Below the pieces are notes generated by a model. That model saw nothing but the letters and a program-made list of their open reading frames with translations. It did not search any database and was not told the origin of the DNA. A program made the translations under genes and the position numbers. This document shows, in pieces, positions 45,521-59,045 of a DNA stretch of 64,000 nt; within the stretch, counting starts at the first letter, position 1; every line of letters starts with the position of its first letter. The DNA comes from Strigops habroptila (lineage: Eukaryota; Chordata; Aves; Psittaciformes; Psittacidae): contig NC_044282.2 in the NCBI RefSeq assembly GCF_004027225.2, positions 63,229,725 to 63,293,724 on the forward strand. Direction: 5' to 3'.

Positions 45521-48500
45521 ATGGCGGCGGCGGGCGCGGAGGAGCGGCGGGGCAGCGCGTGGGGCGCGGCGGGCCCCGAGCGCGGCCCCGGCCCCGGCCC
45601 GCTGGGCTCGCTGCTCAGCCGGCTGCCGCTGGCGCCGTCCCCGCGGCGGCGAACCGCCAGCCAGTGCCAGCCGGAGCCGCCGCTGCTGCGCACCAGCAAG
45701 CGGACCATCTACACGGCCGGGCGGCCGCCCTGGTACAGCGAGACCGGCGCGCCCGTGGATGAGGCCTTCGTCATCGGTCAGCGGCGGGACGCGGCTGGGG
45801 AATGGATGGGGCCGGGATGGAGCCGGGTCAGGATGGAGCTGGGGCCGGGGCAGAGATGGAGCTGTGGCCCGGAGCTGGACTGGGGCAGGGATTGAGCCAG
45901 GGCTGGGGCTGGGGAAGTGATGGAGCGAACGATGGGTCTGGAGCTGGCGCTGGGACCAGGTAAATGATGGAGCCAGGCCCTGAGCCGCGGCTGGGGAAGA
46001 GATGGGGCCGGGCTGGAGCCGGAGCCGGGCACTGATGGAGCCGGGGCCTTCGCGGTGGCCCTCCTCTCACCTGCAGGCCTGTGTGGCGGCAGTGCTTCGG
46101 GCAAGACAACAGTGGCGACACGGATCATCGAGGCGTTGGACGTGCCCTGGGTCGTGCTGCTCTCCATGGACTCCTTCTACAAGGTGAGGGCTGGGGCCAG
46201 GGCAGCACAGAGCTGTGGGCAGTGCCAGCGGATCCGGGGGTCTGGCGTGGCAGTGATGGGGTCCGGGTGCTCTGGCATAGCACTGGGTGGACGACGGTGC
46301 CCGCAGGTGCTGGATGAGGGGCAGCAGGCACTGGCAGCCCGCAGCGACTACAACTTCGACCACCCTGACGCCTTCGACTTTGAGCTGCTCGTCAGTGTCC
46401 TCCGCAAGCTCAAGAAGGGCAAGAGCGTGAAGGTGCCGGTGTATGACTTCACCACGCACAGCCGCCGCCGGGAGTGGGTGGGTGCCATGGCAGAGCTGGG
46501 ATGGGCATTGGGAGGGCAGGCTGGGTGAGCCCTGGGAAGGGGGGATGTCTGTGGGCAGGGGTAGGGAGTGCAGGGGCTGTGGGGCCTGGGAGAGCAAAGG
46601 GAGGGAGGGTCTCCAGCCATCAGGGGTGTGTGTGTCATTCTGGGGGATTTGAGGTGTGGAGGCAGGGAGGGGGCACGGAGACATGGAGATGGATATGGAA
46701 ATGGGGGTGAGCGCAGAGTTCAGGGAGAGGCTGCAGTGGGGAGCATGGAGTGCAGGGAGGGAAGGAGATGGAGGGGAAGGCAGAGGTTTGGGGCTCTGGA
46801 ACAAGGCTCTGTGTCAGTGCAGGGCTGGGATATCAAGTGTAGGGATCAGAATAAGGGCTCTTAAAGGTTGGGTGGTGCAGGATGGTTATGGCAATTGATG
46901 CCCACGAGTGGCGAGAGCCCGGCATGGGTCAGGGGCTGAGGGCTTTAAACTGACAGAGGGGAGACTAAGATGAGATAGGAGGAAAATAAATTCTTCCCTG
47001 TGAGGGTGGTGAGGCCCTGGCACAGGTTGCCCAGAGAAGCTGCCCCATCCCTGTAGTGTTCAAGGCCAGGTTGGACAGGGCTTTAAGCAACCTGGTCTAG
47101 TGGAAGGTGTCTCTGCCTGTGGCAGGGGGTTGGAATCCTAGATGAGCTTCAAGGTCCCTTCCCACCCAAACCATTCTGTGACTGTGCCGTCTGTGCCGAG
47201 TGCTGGCCTTGCTGCAGCATGCATGAGGGGGGCAGGACAAGCACAGCTCTTATCTGCCCACAGAAAACAGTGTATGGGGCCAACGTCATCGTCTTTGAAG
47301 GGATTCTGGCTTTTGCGAACAAGGAGCTGCTGAAGGTATCGCTCGCTGCCTGATGTGGCTGGTGGCCCATCTTGATCTGCGGTGTGGCAGGAGACGTGCG
47401 GTGGTGTGCTGCAGTGGAATGGGTGCTGGCTTGGCCTGGCCCTTGGTGCCGCTGGGCCAGGGTGATGGCTGGGGGCTGTCAAGAGGGAGGTCAGTCCCCG
47501 CCTGCGGGCAGAGCCCCTCCATGTCCAAGGCTTCAGGAGAGGCAGCACTGGGTGTCCTCGCCATGGGGGTCAGACCTGGCTGAGCTGTGGATGAGGGGAA
47601 TGAGGTAGGTCTGGTGGGGGGCTGCATAGGGGGTGCTCACTCTTCCCAGTTTTCCAGCTCTTGGACATGAAAGTATTTGTGGACACGGACTCTGACATCC
47701 GGCTGGTGCGGCGGCTGCAACGCGACATCATGGAACGTGGTCGCGATGTTGCGGGTGTCATCAAGCAATATAACAAGTTTGTGAAGCCATCCTTTGAGCA
47801 GTACATCGAGCCCACCGTGCAGGTCGCCGACATCGTGGTGCCCAGGGGTGAGGCTGCTGCATTTGCCAGACCTGACCCCAGCTCCGGCAGCGGGTGTCCT
47901 AGGATGGGGTTGGGTCAGTGTGCCTCTGACCCAGCTTCTCTGCTCTCCTGTCAGGTGGGGAAAACTTTGTGGCCCTGGACCTCATTGTGCAGCATGTGCA
48001 CAGCCAGCTGGAGAAGGTGAGCTCTGGGCTGTTTGATTACTGCTAGTGTGGGTGAGGAGGAGGATTCTGCACACAGAGGGGAGGATGTGGATGCTTGCAG
48101 CCCTGTGCTCCTGGAGCACGCAGAGGGGCTCGGTGTCACTTCTCTACAAAAGGTCTCGGGGCAGACAGAGCTGTGACACGGGCTGGGGAAATGGGGATAG
48201 GTCTGGGTACAGTGATGTCTGGCACTTGCGGTCTGGCCTGGCCTTGTTCACGTGCTGTCATTCTGGAGAGCTCTTCTGATCTCAGCTCTCCCCACCCTGC
48301 TTGTCCTGGCTGTGCCCCGTCAGTCTGCCCTTGCCTCCCCAGCTGTGGTTTTTGTGCTCTGGGTTTAACCCCAGGAGAAGGGATGGGAGCTGGGCCAGGG
48401 CTGCTGTGAGTGGTTGTGCCTGGTGCAGTGACTGTGTTTCCTTTCCTTCCCCTCTTGCCGCGCTGGATGACTCTGCTCCACCACCCAGCGTGAGATCACT

Positions 48501-51500
48501 GTCAGGTACGTGGAGACCCCACCAGCCACAGAGGGGCTGGTTCCTGGGCTGGGGGTGGAGGGCCACCAACACCTGCTCTTCACCGAGTCCTGCCCCTTCT
48601 TGTCCCTGCTGGCCAAAGCTTTGCTAAGGTGTCTGAGCATAGCTGCTCTTCCTCAACTGCCCTGCATGCAGCTTCTTGGGGGTCGTCATGCTATGGCTGC
48701 AAGCTTCTGTGTGACCTGTCCCACAGCAGCTATGCTTGACTCATGTGACCAGTGCCCTGCCTTGTTCCCATCCCTTTCTGGAGCACAGCTTGTTGGATTG
48801 TTCCAGGCTGCTCCCTTCTATGGCAGAAGGGCCCTGAACAGTCCCTGTTCTCTGGGACTTCACATAGCCTCAAAGGGACAGTCCTCGTAGCTCACTACAG
48901 CATGGGCAGCCCAGTCCCAGGGTATGTAGCAAGGTCTTCACATGCAGAGATGCTGCTCCTGCTCGCTGGGTGCTGGTATAGAGGCTCGTGTACATGGGCT
49001 GCTGGCAGCTGGATCTGTGGTCAGAGGAGGTTTGCCCCACTTTTATGGGTTGGTACTGCTTTGGGATCTTATACCTCGTACCAGACTTGGGGCTTTCCTA
49101 GGGATCAAGGCAGGAAGACCAAAGCGCTTTCTGATGTCCAGCCTGTGCTCTAGGTTCTGTGGGAGGAGCCTTCCTTTGACCAGGGACCATGTCCCACTCT
49201 GGGGTGGGTCCAGCGCGGTGGCTCTGTGTGCCTGTGCTGTGTAGCTCTGATCACTGCTGCCTTGTTGCAGGGCAGCTCTGGCCTCTGCCCACCAAGGGCA
49301 GCCCCTGCCGAAGACGCTGAGCGTCCTGGAGAACACGCCGCAGGTGCGAGGCATGCACACCATCATCAGGTAGGTCCCTGCCTCCTTCAGGGTTCCCTTC
49401 CTGCAGAAGGGCTGTTCTGTAGGATCACGCTACGAAACCTGGTGTCAGTTTTCCCTCATCTGCCTTAAGGGCTTCAGACATAGAGGTTTTCTTGGAGCAG
49501 GACTGAACAGAGCTGGCTCCACCCTACAGACAGTTTTTTGGCAACAAACCCTTGGCAGGTCTGCACTGGGGTTACTTTTGAGCCATGGGCAGGCTTTTCT
49601 TATGATGAGAGGAGACTGGTTAGCTCTTTGCTAGCTGGAGCACAGGCATAGTAGCTGGTGACATGGGGTGAGGTGCCCTCACTGCCCCTCTCATGACGCA
49701 CTCGGGTTTAGAGCCAGCTTTACAGAAGGGACCCAGGCTGCTGCTTCCATGACTTGATCTTTCCATTCCTCACCAATGCTCCTTTTTTCTAGGTGACAGT
49801 ACCACTAGTGTAGGGTCAGGAGCTGAATCCCGTAGGACCACTAAAGACATTCCTCGTTACTGTGGTTGGAGAAGCTTGAAGCCTCTGTGTGTGTTTTTGT
49901 CCCTGGGCTGTAAACCAGGAAGGGGATGCTGAGCTCAGCAGGGCTTTCCTGCGCCTGCTCCCACTGTGGCTGGCTACCAGCACCCCTGTGTTGGTTTGGA
50001 GAACGTAAACATGTGACTACATGCAGGCAGTGCCTCTCCTGGTAGAAAGCAAGGCGTTCTTTCTCGAGGCTCCTCCTGTGACTCCTCCCTGTGGCAGCAT
50101 AGACTCCAAGGGCCATTCACAGCAGTAAAAACCTGGTGATGTGGCACCTTATGCTCACTAGGCAGAGGCCTGTGCCACTGTGTGAAGGCCATGTGTCTCC
50201 CCACTAGGCTGTGCACTTCTAGTAGCTCTGACTTCAGGTCACTAAGGGAACTTTGGAGCAGATATGACTCTGTCCCTACAGCATCTCCTTGCACTGCTGT
50301 GGCATCAGCTTCCTCCTGGCCTGAGCCGATTTCTCTAGCTCATCCGCTGGCTGCATTCAATGGTAGATGAAGGCGGAAGGGAGATCTTGGGGAACAGCAC
50401 CTCCAGAGGCTGAATGTTGTTTGCTTGCAAAGGAGCAGTTTTCCCTTTCCTGGGGTCATATAGGGTGAGAAGAATGCCAGCCTTTGTGCAGCAGCCTGCC
50501 CATCTCTAGCCTTCCTGCTCAGAGGCTCTGGCAGGGACCTTTTACCTATGGCTCCTGCTGTTCCCCCGGGAGATCCAACAGCGTGACACTGGTGTGTGCT
50601 CTCTCAGAGGAGTGTGAGCAGTGCCACAGGCCAGGTTGAACCAGCCCGTGTCTGGAAGGGACAGCACCATGGGCAGGCATTGGATCATCTGTAGCTGCTG
50701 TTCCCCTCTTTCTCCTTGAAGTCTGTGTTCTTTTGTCTTGCTGGGAGTGGCATGTCATGCCTCCGCCTTTATGCCACAAGTGTCTAATAGCCTTAATCTG
50801 CTTGGATTTAGGAGTTTGTTCAGCTGCCCTGGGAGGGAGGGAACCAAACCCGTGCGGGCTGCGGTCAGAGTCCAGCAGCACTGCTGATCTCGAGTTACTA
50901 TGCTGGAGCTGAGCTCCTGGAGCTGGCCAGTGTGTGCAGCAGGGCTGCGGGAGGCGGACTTTGCCTCTTCCAGATGGTAAATGAAAAATAACCACGCTTA
51001 TGAGGGGTGTTGACTTGGCCTGTCAGCCACCCCCTCAAATCCTGCTGCAGCCTAAGAAAGCAGGGGAAGCTGAGGAAGTGCTGTTACCAAGATCTCTAAG
51101 CTGATGAACTCACTCCTGTATTTGGTGATAGCAAGGCAGCTTGTGTTCCTGGTGCTTGTAGGTGATACTTGGCAGTGCTTACTTGGTTCTGCATGACTTC
51201 AGCATGGTGTGGAGCTGTAATGGTTTTCACATGTGATCCTCTGGGCTTCCCTCTGCTCCAGAGGCACTGTTTCCTGCCCACTGAGGTTCTCCTATGCTCC
51301 CTGGAGAGGTCCAAACTGGCAGGGGATCAATTGCACAGCTTTTGCTAAGCTTCCTGCACCTCTGTGTGTGAGGTTACTTTCCCTTGGCAAATCTGATCTC
51401 ATCTTCATTCCAGCTGCTGCGGTGCCATCAGCCCCCTTCCACAGTGGGAGCCCTTATGGGGTGCTGGTGTTCCCACCGGCGCTGCCTTTTGGAGTGACTT

Positions 51501-54500
51501 GGCATGCCAAACCTGGCATCTGTGGATGTGCCAGGGAACTGTGAACCAGAATTTCCCTCCAGCCTCCCTTCTTCCATCCTGTCTTCTCCAGTGCAGCATC
51601 CCTTGGATGCAGCCTGTTGATCTTGGCTTGCCATGCTGCTGCCAGCCAACGTGGTTTCCCTGTTGTTCAACACTGGAGGCTCTTCTGTGATTCAGCCTTC
51701 TGTCTCTGAGGGCCCTCCTGGAAGATTTTGTCGTGGCAGCAGATGAGCGTCTCGTTGAGTGTAGTCATGGCAAATTCAGGCTTGGCATCTCAGGGAGAAG
51801 TGGTTCCCAGAGCAGGGAGAAGTGGTTTCCAGAGCAATTTTCTCTTATCATGGAGAGGCAGGAACCAAAACGTAGTCCTGTACTAGAACAGCTGAATTAT
51901 TTTATTCATGATCAGTCTGAGTATCATAGAATCACAGAACAGTTTGGCTGGAAGAGACCTTAAAGCTTATCTAGTTCCAACACCTGCCACAGGCAGGGAC
52001 ACCTTCCACTAGATCAGGTTGCTCCAAGCCCCGTCTAACCTGGCCGTGAACACTGCCAGGGATGGGGCAGCCACAGCTTCTCTGGGCAACCTGTGCCAGG
52101 GCCTCAGCACCCTCACAGGGAAGAACTTCTTCCTAAGATCTCATCTGAATCTCCCCTCTGCCAGTTTAAAGCCACTCCCCCTTGTCTTGTCCGTACAGGC
52201 CCTTGTCAAAAGCCCCTCTCCAGCTTTCTCGTCAGCCCCTTCAGGCACTGGAAGCTGCTCTAAGGTCTCCCTGGAGCCTTCTCTTTTCCAGGCTGAGCCA
52301 GCCCAGCTCTCTCAGCCTGTCTCCAGAGCAGAGCTGCTCCAGACCTCAGAGCATCTTCATGGCCTCCTCTGGACTCACTCAAACAGCTCCACGTCCCTCT
52401 TGTGTTGTTGCCCCCAGAGCTGGATGCAGGACTGCGGGGGGGTTGTGTTTTACCAGAGTGGAGCAGAGGGGGAGAATCCCCTCCCCTCGACCTGCTGGTC
52501 ACGCTGCTGGTGATGCAGCCCAGGACATGGTTGGTTTCTGGGCTGAAGCGCACACTGACGGGTCATGTTGAGCTTCTCATCGGCCAGCACCCCCAAGCCC
52601 TTGTCCTCAGGGCTGCTCTCAATCCAGTCTCCTCCAGCCTGTATTTGTGCTTGGGATTGCCCTGACCAAGGTGTAGGACCTTCCATTTGGCCTTGTTGAC
52701 CTTTACAAGGTTTGTACTGTCCCACTTCTCCAGCCTGTCCAACTCCCTCTGGATGGCATCCCTTCCCTCCAGTGTGTTGACTGCACCACACAGCTCAGTG
52801 TCATCAGCAGACTTACTAAGGGTGTGCTTGATCCCACTGTCTGTGTCGCTGACAAAGATGTTAAAGAGCACTGGTCCCAGTACTGACCCTGAGGAACACC
52901 ACTTGTCATTGGTCTCCATTTGAACATCGAGCTGTTGACCTCAACTCTTTGGGTGCAACCATCCAGCCAATTCCTTATCCACCAAATGGTCCATCCATCA
53001 AATTTATGCCTCTGCAGTTCAGAGACAAGGATATTGTGTGGGACGGTGTCATATGTCTTGCACAATTCCAGGTAGATGGCGTCAGTTGCTCTTCCCTTAT
53101 CCACCAACACTGTAGCCCCATCGTAGAAGGCCACCAAATTCATCAGGCATGATTTGCCCTAGTGAAGCCATGTTGGCTGTCTCAAATCACCCCCTTATTG
53201 TCCATGTGCCCTAGCACAGTTTCCAGGAAGATCTGCTCCATGACCTTGCCAGGCACTAAGGTGAGACTGACCGTAGTTCCTCGGGTCTTCCTTTTTTCCC
53301 TTTTTAAAAATGGGGGTTAGATTTCCCCTTTTGCAGTCAGTGGGAACTTCACTGGACTGCCACAACTTCTCAAATATGATGAATAATGGCTTGGCAACTT
53401 CATCTGCCAGTTATCTCGGGATTTGTGGATGTATCTCATCCAGTCCCATGGACTCGTGCTCCTTAGGTGACCTCAAACCTGATCATCTCCTATATTAATT
53501 CTCCCGGTCCCTGCCTTTGCCTTCTGCAACTTGGGTGGTGTGGCTGGAGCTCTTGCTGATGAAGACTGAGGCAGAAATACTCACTGAGTACCTCAGCCTT
53601 CTCCATGTCCTGGGTAACCAGGTCTCCTGTTTCCTTCTGGAGAGGGTCCAGATTTTCCCTTGTCTTCCTTTTATCACCAATGTACCTATAGAACAGAATG
53701 GACAGTGTAATAATGCTATGAGTTATATCTTCCAACTTACAAGATGCTTTGGTATCTGGTCCAGATCACCAGAGTCAGTTGGAGCATTTTGTGCCACCCA
53801 TCAGGACTCCGTTGCACCTGACCAGTCCTTTGTGCACCCGAACATCTCTCAAGCATCTTGCACTCTCTTTGCCCCAGGAGAATGGCATTTCCTTTCCATC
53901 ACTTGTATCTTGGTACCCACATGCTCATGGAAAGGTTCCAGGACATCCCCTGCAGCACAGCCTGTGGGTGGTGTGGGTCACCCACCTCTCTTAGCAAGTT
54001 TGCTCTGGCCTGAGCCTTCGGACTTTGTGCTCCAGCAGGACACGTCATCCTATGCTGGAGCTGCCCTTGAGAAATGTGATGCTGTTGGTGCTTCAGCGAG
54101 GGGCAGAGTGAGGCGCTTCCTGCATGCCAGGAGGTTGCCAGCACCACAGAAGGTGGTTCAGATGTGAGACCTGTCTGTGCTCAGGTTTCCTGGGGGCCTG
54201 AGTGTTACGGCTGGCTTTCAGCTACAGACACTCCTGTTCATGAGCTAAGCCAATGCTGTGTTCAGGCTCCCAGCCAGATGCTTGCTGGTCCCTGTCAGGC
54301 CACCCAATGCTTTCCTGCTGTCTCCTACAGGGAAGACTGGGATCCTAGGGAGCTGCTGGCTGCTGTGCCCAGCTGTGGGTTCCCAGCTTGCTGGGTTGTA
54401 CACGCTGCGTGTGGTTTGGCTGCACCCTCCATTGAGGGGTTGGGCAGCGCCTGAAGCAGTGCGTGCTCTTGGGCTTTACCTGGGTGATGGCAGGAAGGTG

Positions 54501-57500
54501 CTGTGAGGCAGTGGGGTGAGCAGGTCTGGTGTCCCTTTGGGAGCACTCTTGTCACAGAGGCACTGCGATTGCACAGAGCGATCCCGTTCTCTGACTGCTG
54601 CAGGGAGAGTCCTCCACTGCTGCCAAAGAATGTTAGGGCTGCCCTCCCTTGCAGCACCCCTTCCCCTTGCATAATCGGCAGTTGCTTGTCCCTGACTCCA
54701 GAGAAATTCCTTGGTTGTCTTTGCACCTGCATAAAAAGGGAGGCACACTGGGGCCTTCGCGGCAGAGGGACCGAGGCTAGTCCTCCGTCCCTGATGGATA
54801 CATTCTCCATTATCGCTCTCTACAACTGCCTGAAAGGAGGACGGAGAGAGGAGGTGACTGGTCTCCCAAGTAACAAGTGATAGGACAAGGAAATGGCCTC
54901 AAGTTGCGCCAGGGGAGGTTTAGACTGGATATTAGGAAAAATTTCTTCACTGAAAAGACAGGCACTGGAACAGGCTGCCCAGGGCACCCTGGAAGTGCTC
55001 AAAAAACATGTACATGAGGGCCTTAGTGGCGTGATTTAGTAGTAGACTTGGCAGTGCTGGGGTAATGGTTGGACTTGATATTAAAGATCTTTTCCAACGT
55101 GGTTAGTTCTGTGATTCTATGATCATCAGGATGCCTTTTGGAGGCTGCGGAGGATCCTGCCTATGTGGGAGCACCTATGGGCCTGTCCCATGCAGGTCGG
55201 GCTGGCTGGGGCATCCAACTGCACTTGTCCATGGCAGAACAGCCCCATGGCTGGTGTGGGGTTTGTCAGGGGTAACTGCCTGTGGAGGCAGGGCTGCTGC
55301 AGGCTCTGTTCCTGGAGCTCAGTGGTGCTTCCAGAGCTGCCGTGGGTGAGCATGTGGGTGAAGCCCACTTGTGGGGAGCACACATGCTGATAACCCACGC
55401 TGAGGAGCTGTAGGCCTGGTGCCTGTTTCTTCCAGACCAGAACTGATTTTGCAATTTCTCAGGAGTGCCTTGCTGTCCCCAGGCTTGTCGGGAATGTCCC
55501 TGTTGGGTTTTCTGGTCATTGCAGAGCTCTCAGGAGTGTGTTACCCAGGTGGCTGCAGAAATATCTCAGGATAGTTGTGACTGTTTATCCTTTGGGGCAC
55601 TGTTGGCTGGGCTGTCTGTCATTGTGGAGAGATGTGAGAAGTGGCAGATGATGTCTTAAAATAGAGAGTAAAAATATTCAATATCCTTCTGCTGCTTCTG
55701 GATTGTTGCCAGATCCACCTCTTCCATCTGGAAACTGGCAAATGTCTGTAGGGTTCCTTTGTTCCTTACATCCTCCAGAATATACCGGGAGTATATGCAA
55801 GCCGCACTGCTTTAGACACAGGTCACAGAAAAAAAACCAGATTTCAGCTGCATCTTCTTAAAGACAGTCCTTCATTGTCAGTCTGCCCTTGGTTGTTGTT
55901 CAGCCAGGGAGCCAGAAGCGTGTTCTTAGAGTTCTCCAGTAAAATGCCCCTTATGTTACAGCCTGCTACTGGCTCTTTTGTCAAAGCAGCCACAAACTGA
56001 GAGAGGTTTATATGAATGTTGGTGGGGTCTTTATGGTCACATTTCAAACGACAATCAAATCCCAAATTCTGCTCCTTTCCTGCCGAGTGACTTCTTGCTG
56101 TAGGTACTTTGCCTTCAGGCACTTGACCTTGACAGTGCTGGTGGAGGAGCTGTTCCATTCATCTGGAAATACCCCGAGTAATACAGGACAGGGACAGTCC
56201 TGCCTGTCATTAAGTGGAGCTCCGTACACACTTGTGTTACTGTGCTTTGAGATCCGCGTGTTGCAGGAAGTGCGAGGTTTTGTGCAGTGGTTTCTTCTGT
56301 GTGGTGAATGAGTTCAACTACAACACAGACATGTGCTGATAGGAAAAGCTGGCCTCTTACCCCTCTGCCCGGCACTGGGATTAGTGTGTGGGCATGTACA
56401 GTTGCTTTACTCCTCCTGAGGGAGAAGGGAAGGTTTCCTCTTAATTACAGCCCCATTGTGGTTTTATTGCTCTTTATTTATTGTATTTCTTGCTGCCCTC
56501 AGCACTTCAGGGTTGTGATGAGATAATGCCAGGTATTTCAAAATCTGTCTGGTTCCTGGCAGTAGTTTATCTCTAACTTGGCACAGAAATGAAGAGGAGT
56601 TGAGAACACATCAAGTGTTTTCCCGTCACTGGTGTCAGCTAACCCAGATGCTCTTGGCTGTGGTGCTTCTGTGCAGAGGTGCTCCAGAGCCGGCTGTGCT
56701 GCTGTGCCATGGTCTGTCCTGGGGGTGCTTCTGTCCTGCCTTGTGCTCCCCTGGCAGGGCCTGTGCAAACCTTTGCTGATTGTTCCTCAGTCTCTGTTGC
56801 CCCAGGAACCGATGGTGCTGCCTGACATTGTGCTGCTGTCGTTCCCTGTTTTTCTCCTGGCTCTTTCCACATAGTCAGCAGTTATGTCCTAAATCTCCAG
56901 CCCTGCAAATCCTCCAGCATTCAGCAGCAATTAGAGGTCATGCTCAGAGCGAGTAATGCTGTGCCTCTGCGCTTGTCTCTCAGGCGCCTGCCTCATCTCT
57001 GCTCAGGTCAAGGCACACATCTACACCAGGCTGCTGATGTTATGCTCACTTATCCCTCCTTTTTGCTGTTGGCTTCATTCCCTTTGCTAGTGCAGCTAGC
57101 CCACCATGCAGAGTCAGCTCTGAACTGTCCCCCGTGTCCCAAAGAGGATTGAGCAGCATCTTGTGGCATCCTTTCACTTCATCCACTCTGTGTGATCTGC
57201 TGCATGCTTTATATTCCCCTTCCAGGGGAACCGAACACTATTTTTGACTATATGGTCCTTTCTAGACAGCACCATGGGTCTTCAGCAAGCCCAGAAACAT
57301 CGGTAATTACCGTGTCTCCTTCCTGAGAGCTTCCAGGTTCCCACAGGCTGCTCTCTGATTGCACCATCCTTCCTCTAGAGTCCCATTTGCCATGTGGTGG
57401 AGCAGAGACTCTGCTCTCATCTCATGCAGGCATTTTCCCTCAACAGGAACAAGGACACAACCAGGGACGAATTCATCTTCTACTCCAAGCGCCTGATGCG

Positions 57501-58670
57501 GCTGTTGATTGAACATGCCCTCTCCTTCCTGCCACTGAAGGTGAGCTCCTGGGCCACATCTCCCGCTCCTGAGCCCCTGGGCCATGCAGGGCCCAGCTTC
57601 CTCTGCACTCCCTTCTTCTCCCTTTCTGTAGTCGGTCACTGTGGAGACGCCTCAGGGGACCACGTATGAAGGGAAGCGGTTCCACAGGCAGAGGGTGAGA
57701 CATTGTCCCGGTCCCTTTCTCCCCATGAGCACATGGCTGCCCCATCTTGGGTCAGCATGGACTGGGAAAACCTGGTGGCTTCAGGGTCTGTCCCTGTGCA
57801 GATAGGCTGCTTCCCTCTCCTGCAATGCCGGCGCCTTGGGAGCTCACCAAAGCGGCTGCTTCCCCTTCACAGTGCCAGGCAAATGTGTTCTCATCCCTTT
57901 CTCAGATCACAGGTGTGTCTATCCTGCGAGCAGGGGAGACCATGGAGCAGGCCCTTACTGCTGTGTGCAAGGACATCCGCCTGGGCAAGATCCTCATCCA
58001 GACCAACCACGACACAGGGGAGCCTGAGGTGAGCAGCGCCCATGCCCCAGCATGGACCCTCTGGCACCGTGCCAGAGGGTGGGTGGGTGACCGCTTCTCC
58101 TTTGCTTCACAGCTCCACTACCTGCGCCTTCCCAAGGAGATCAGTGAGGACTACGTCATCCTCATGGACAGCACCGTGTCCACAGGGGCTGCGGCCATGA
58201 TGGCAGTGCGCGTCCTGCTGGTGAGGGGACGGGGCAGCAGAGCACAGGGTGGGATTGACATGCTGACCGAGTCTCACGGCTCCATGTGCTGCAGGATCAT
58301 GATGTGCAGGAGGACAGGATCTTCCTGCTGTCACTGCTGATGGCGGAGATGGGGGTGCACTCCGTGGCCTATGCCTTTCCCCGTGTCCACATCATCACCA
58401 CCGCTGTGGACAAGAGGATCAATGAGGAGTTCCACATCATCCCGGGCATCGGTGAGGGCAGGAGAGGGTGGGCTGGGCCCTGGTCCCTCACCCCGGCTGA
58501 TGGATGGGGCTCTGAGGCTGCACTGAGGGAGCCCTGGGAGGGGACTGCAATGGGGCTGGTGCTGCCGCCACCTCACTTTGTCCCCTCGTCCTCCAGGTAA
58601 CTTTGGGGACAGATACTTCGGCACTGATGGCCCCTCTGCCTGGTGTGAGAGCGACGACATGGACTGCTGA
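45521..58670 (+). CDS. Uridine-cytidine kinase-like protein, UCKL1-type (complete)
   Basis: Pyrimidine-salvage enzyme family with an N-terminal uridine kinase domain and a C-terminal uracil phosphoribosyltransferase-like domain. Fourteen exons join in frame: 45521-45776, 46077-46183, 46307-46477, 47264-47335, 47658-47847, 47955-48016, 48489-48505, 49271-49369, 57447-57540, 57632-57694, 57906-58028, 58113-58220, 58295-58451 and 58597-58670. The product is 530 aa (human UCKL1 548). Visible blocks are [18 protein letters not shown], the P-loop [47 protein letters not shown]-like and [32 protein letters not shown], the PRPP-loop-like [15 protein letters not shown], and [13 protein letters not shown]. 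Exon 7 is 17 nt, and intron 8 is 8.1 kb with two CR1 copies. Human UCKL1 sits beside DNAJC5 on 20q13.33; this gene sits beside DNAJC5G, so it is more likely an ohnologue than UCKL1 itself. I leave the symbol blank for that reason. Confidence 0.93.
45777..46076. repeat. Degenerate GATGGAGCCGGGGC minisatellite in intron 1
   Basis: The first intron of the UCKL1-like gene is made almost entirely of imperfect GATGGAGC(C/T)GGGGC units of about 15-30 bases. Confidence 0.6.
46925..47183 (+). repeat. CR1 LINE 3' fragment
   Basis: CR1 3' end from GGCTTTAAACTGACAGAGGG to AACCATTCTGTGAC, in the intron before exon 4 of the UCKL1-like gene, same orientation, about 80 bp from the exon. Confidence 0.9.
49370..51924. 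other. Intron 8 of the UCKL1-like gene, left part; nothing recognised
   Basis: About 2.5 kb of intron without coding similarity, RNA gene or clear repeat that I can identify. Confidence 0.5.
51925..53725 (-). repeat. CR1 LINE, longest copy in the window, with reverse-transcriptase remnant
   Basis: About 1.8 kb of CR1 on the minus strand. The 3' end at 51925 reads ATCATAGAATCACAGAACAG. Upstream, minus-strand frames give [20 protein letters not shown] and [20 protein letters not shown], followed by TSGVPQG, the CR1 reverse transcriptase. The 53490-53735 end encodes [20 protein letters not shown], between endonuclease and transcriptase. Several frame breaks are present, so it is not active. Confidence 0.92.
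54855..55124 (+). repeat. CR1 LINE 3' fragment, different subfamily
   Basis: Starts near TGATAGGACAAGGAAATGGC, contains GGCACTGGAACAGGCTGCCC and ends GTTCTGTGATTCTATGATC. The sequence differs clearly from the other copies, so it comes from another CR1 subfamily. Confidence 0.85.
55125..57446. other. Intron 8 of the UCKL1-like gene, right part; nothing recognised
   Basis: About 2.3 kb, less GC-rich than the rest of the gene. I find no coding similarity or RNA gene here. Confidence 0.5.
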
Positions 58671-59027
58671 GCTGGCTGGCCATGAGGCCACCAGCCAGGC
58701 TGCCCACGGCCCCCAGGAGGGGCTCTGAGCTGCCAGCCTGTGCCCCCCCCCGCAACCCCTGGCTCTCCTGCCTGCAGGACAAGCCCTTGCTGCCTGCCCC
58801 GCTTCCACCCGCAGGAGCAGCCCCTCAGGGGGCGGCGATGGCCCTCTGAGGAGGGAGGGATGGTGTCGGAGAGGTGGTGGTGGGGTGTTCCTTGCCTCCG
58901 GGCCCTGCCTCTGTGCCCCAGGCCAGCTATGCTGGTGGGAGGGAGGGGTGGTCTCCCTGCAGCTTGTGCCTCAGGGGCCGGTCACCCTCTTCCCTGAGTG
59001 CCGGGCAAGCTCCCGTGCTGGAACCTG

Positions 59028-59045
59028 TATTTATTTGTATTTATT
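59028..59045 (+). promoter_or_regulatory. AU-rich element in the UCKL1-like 3' UTR
   Basis: TATTTATTTGTATTTATT contains overlapping ATTTA pentamers about 360 bp after the stop, a pattern that often marks unstable mRNAs. The rest of the UTR is GC-rich, so it stands out. Confidence 0.5.
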
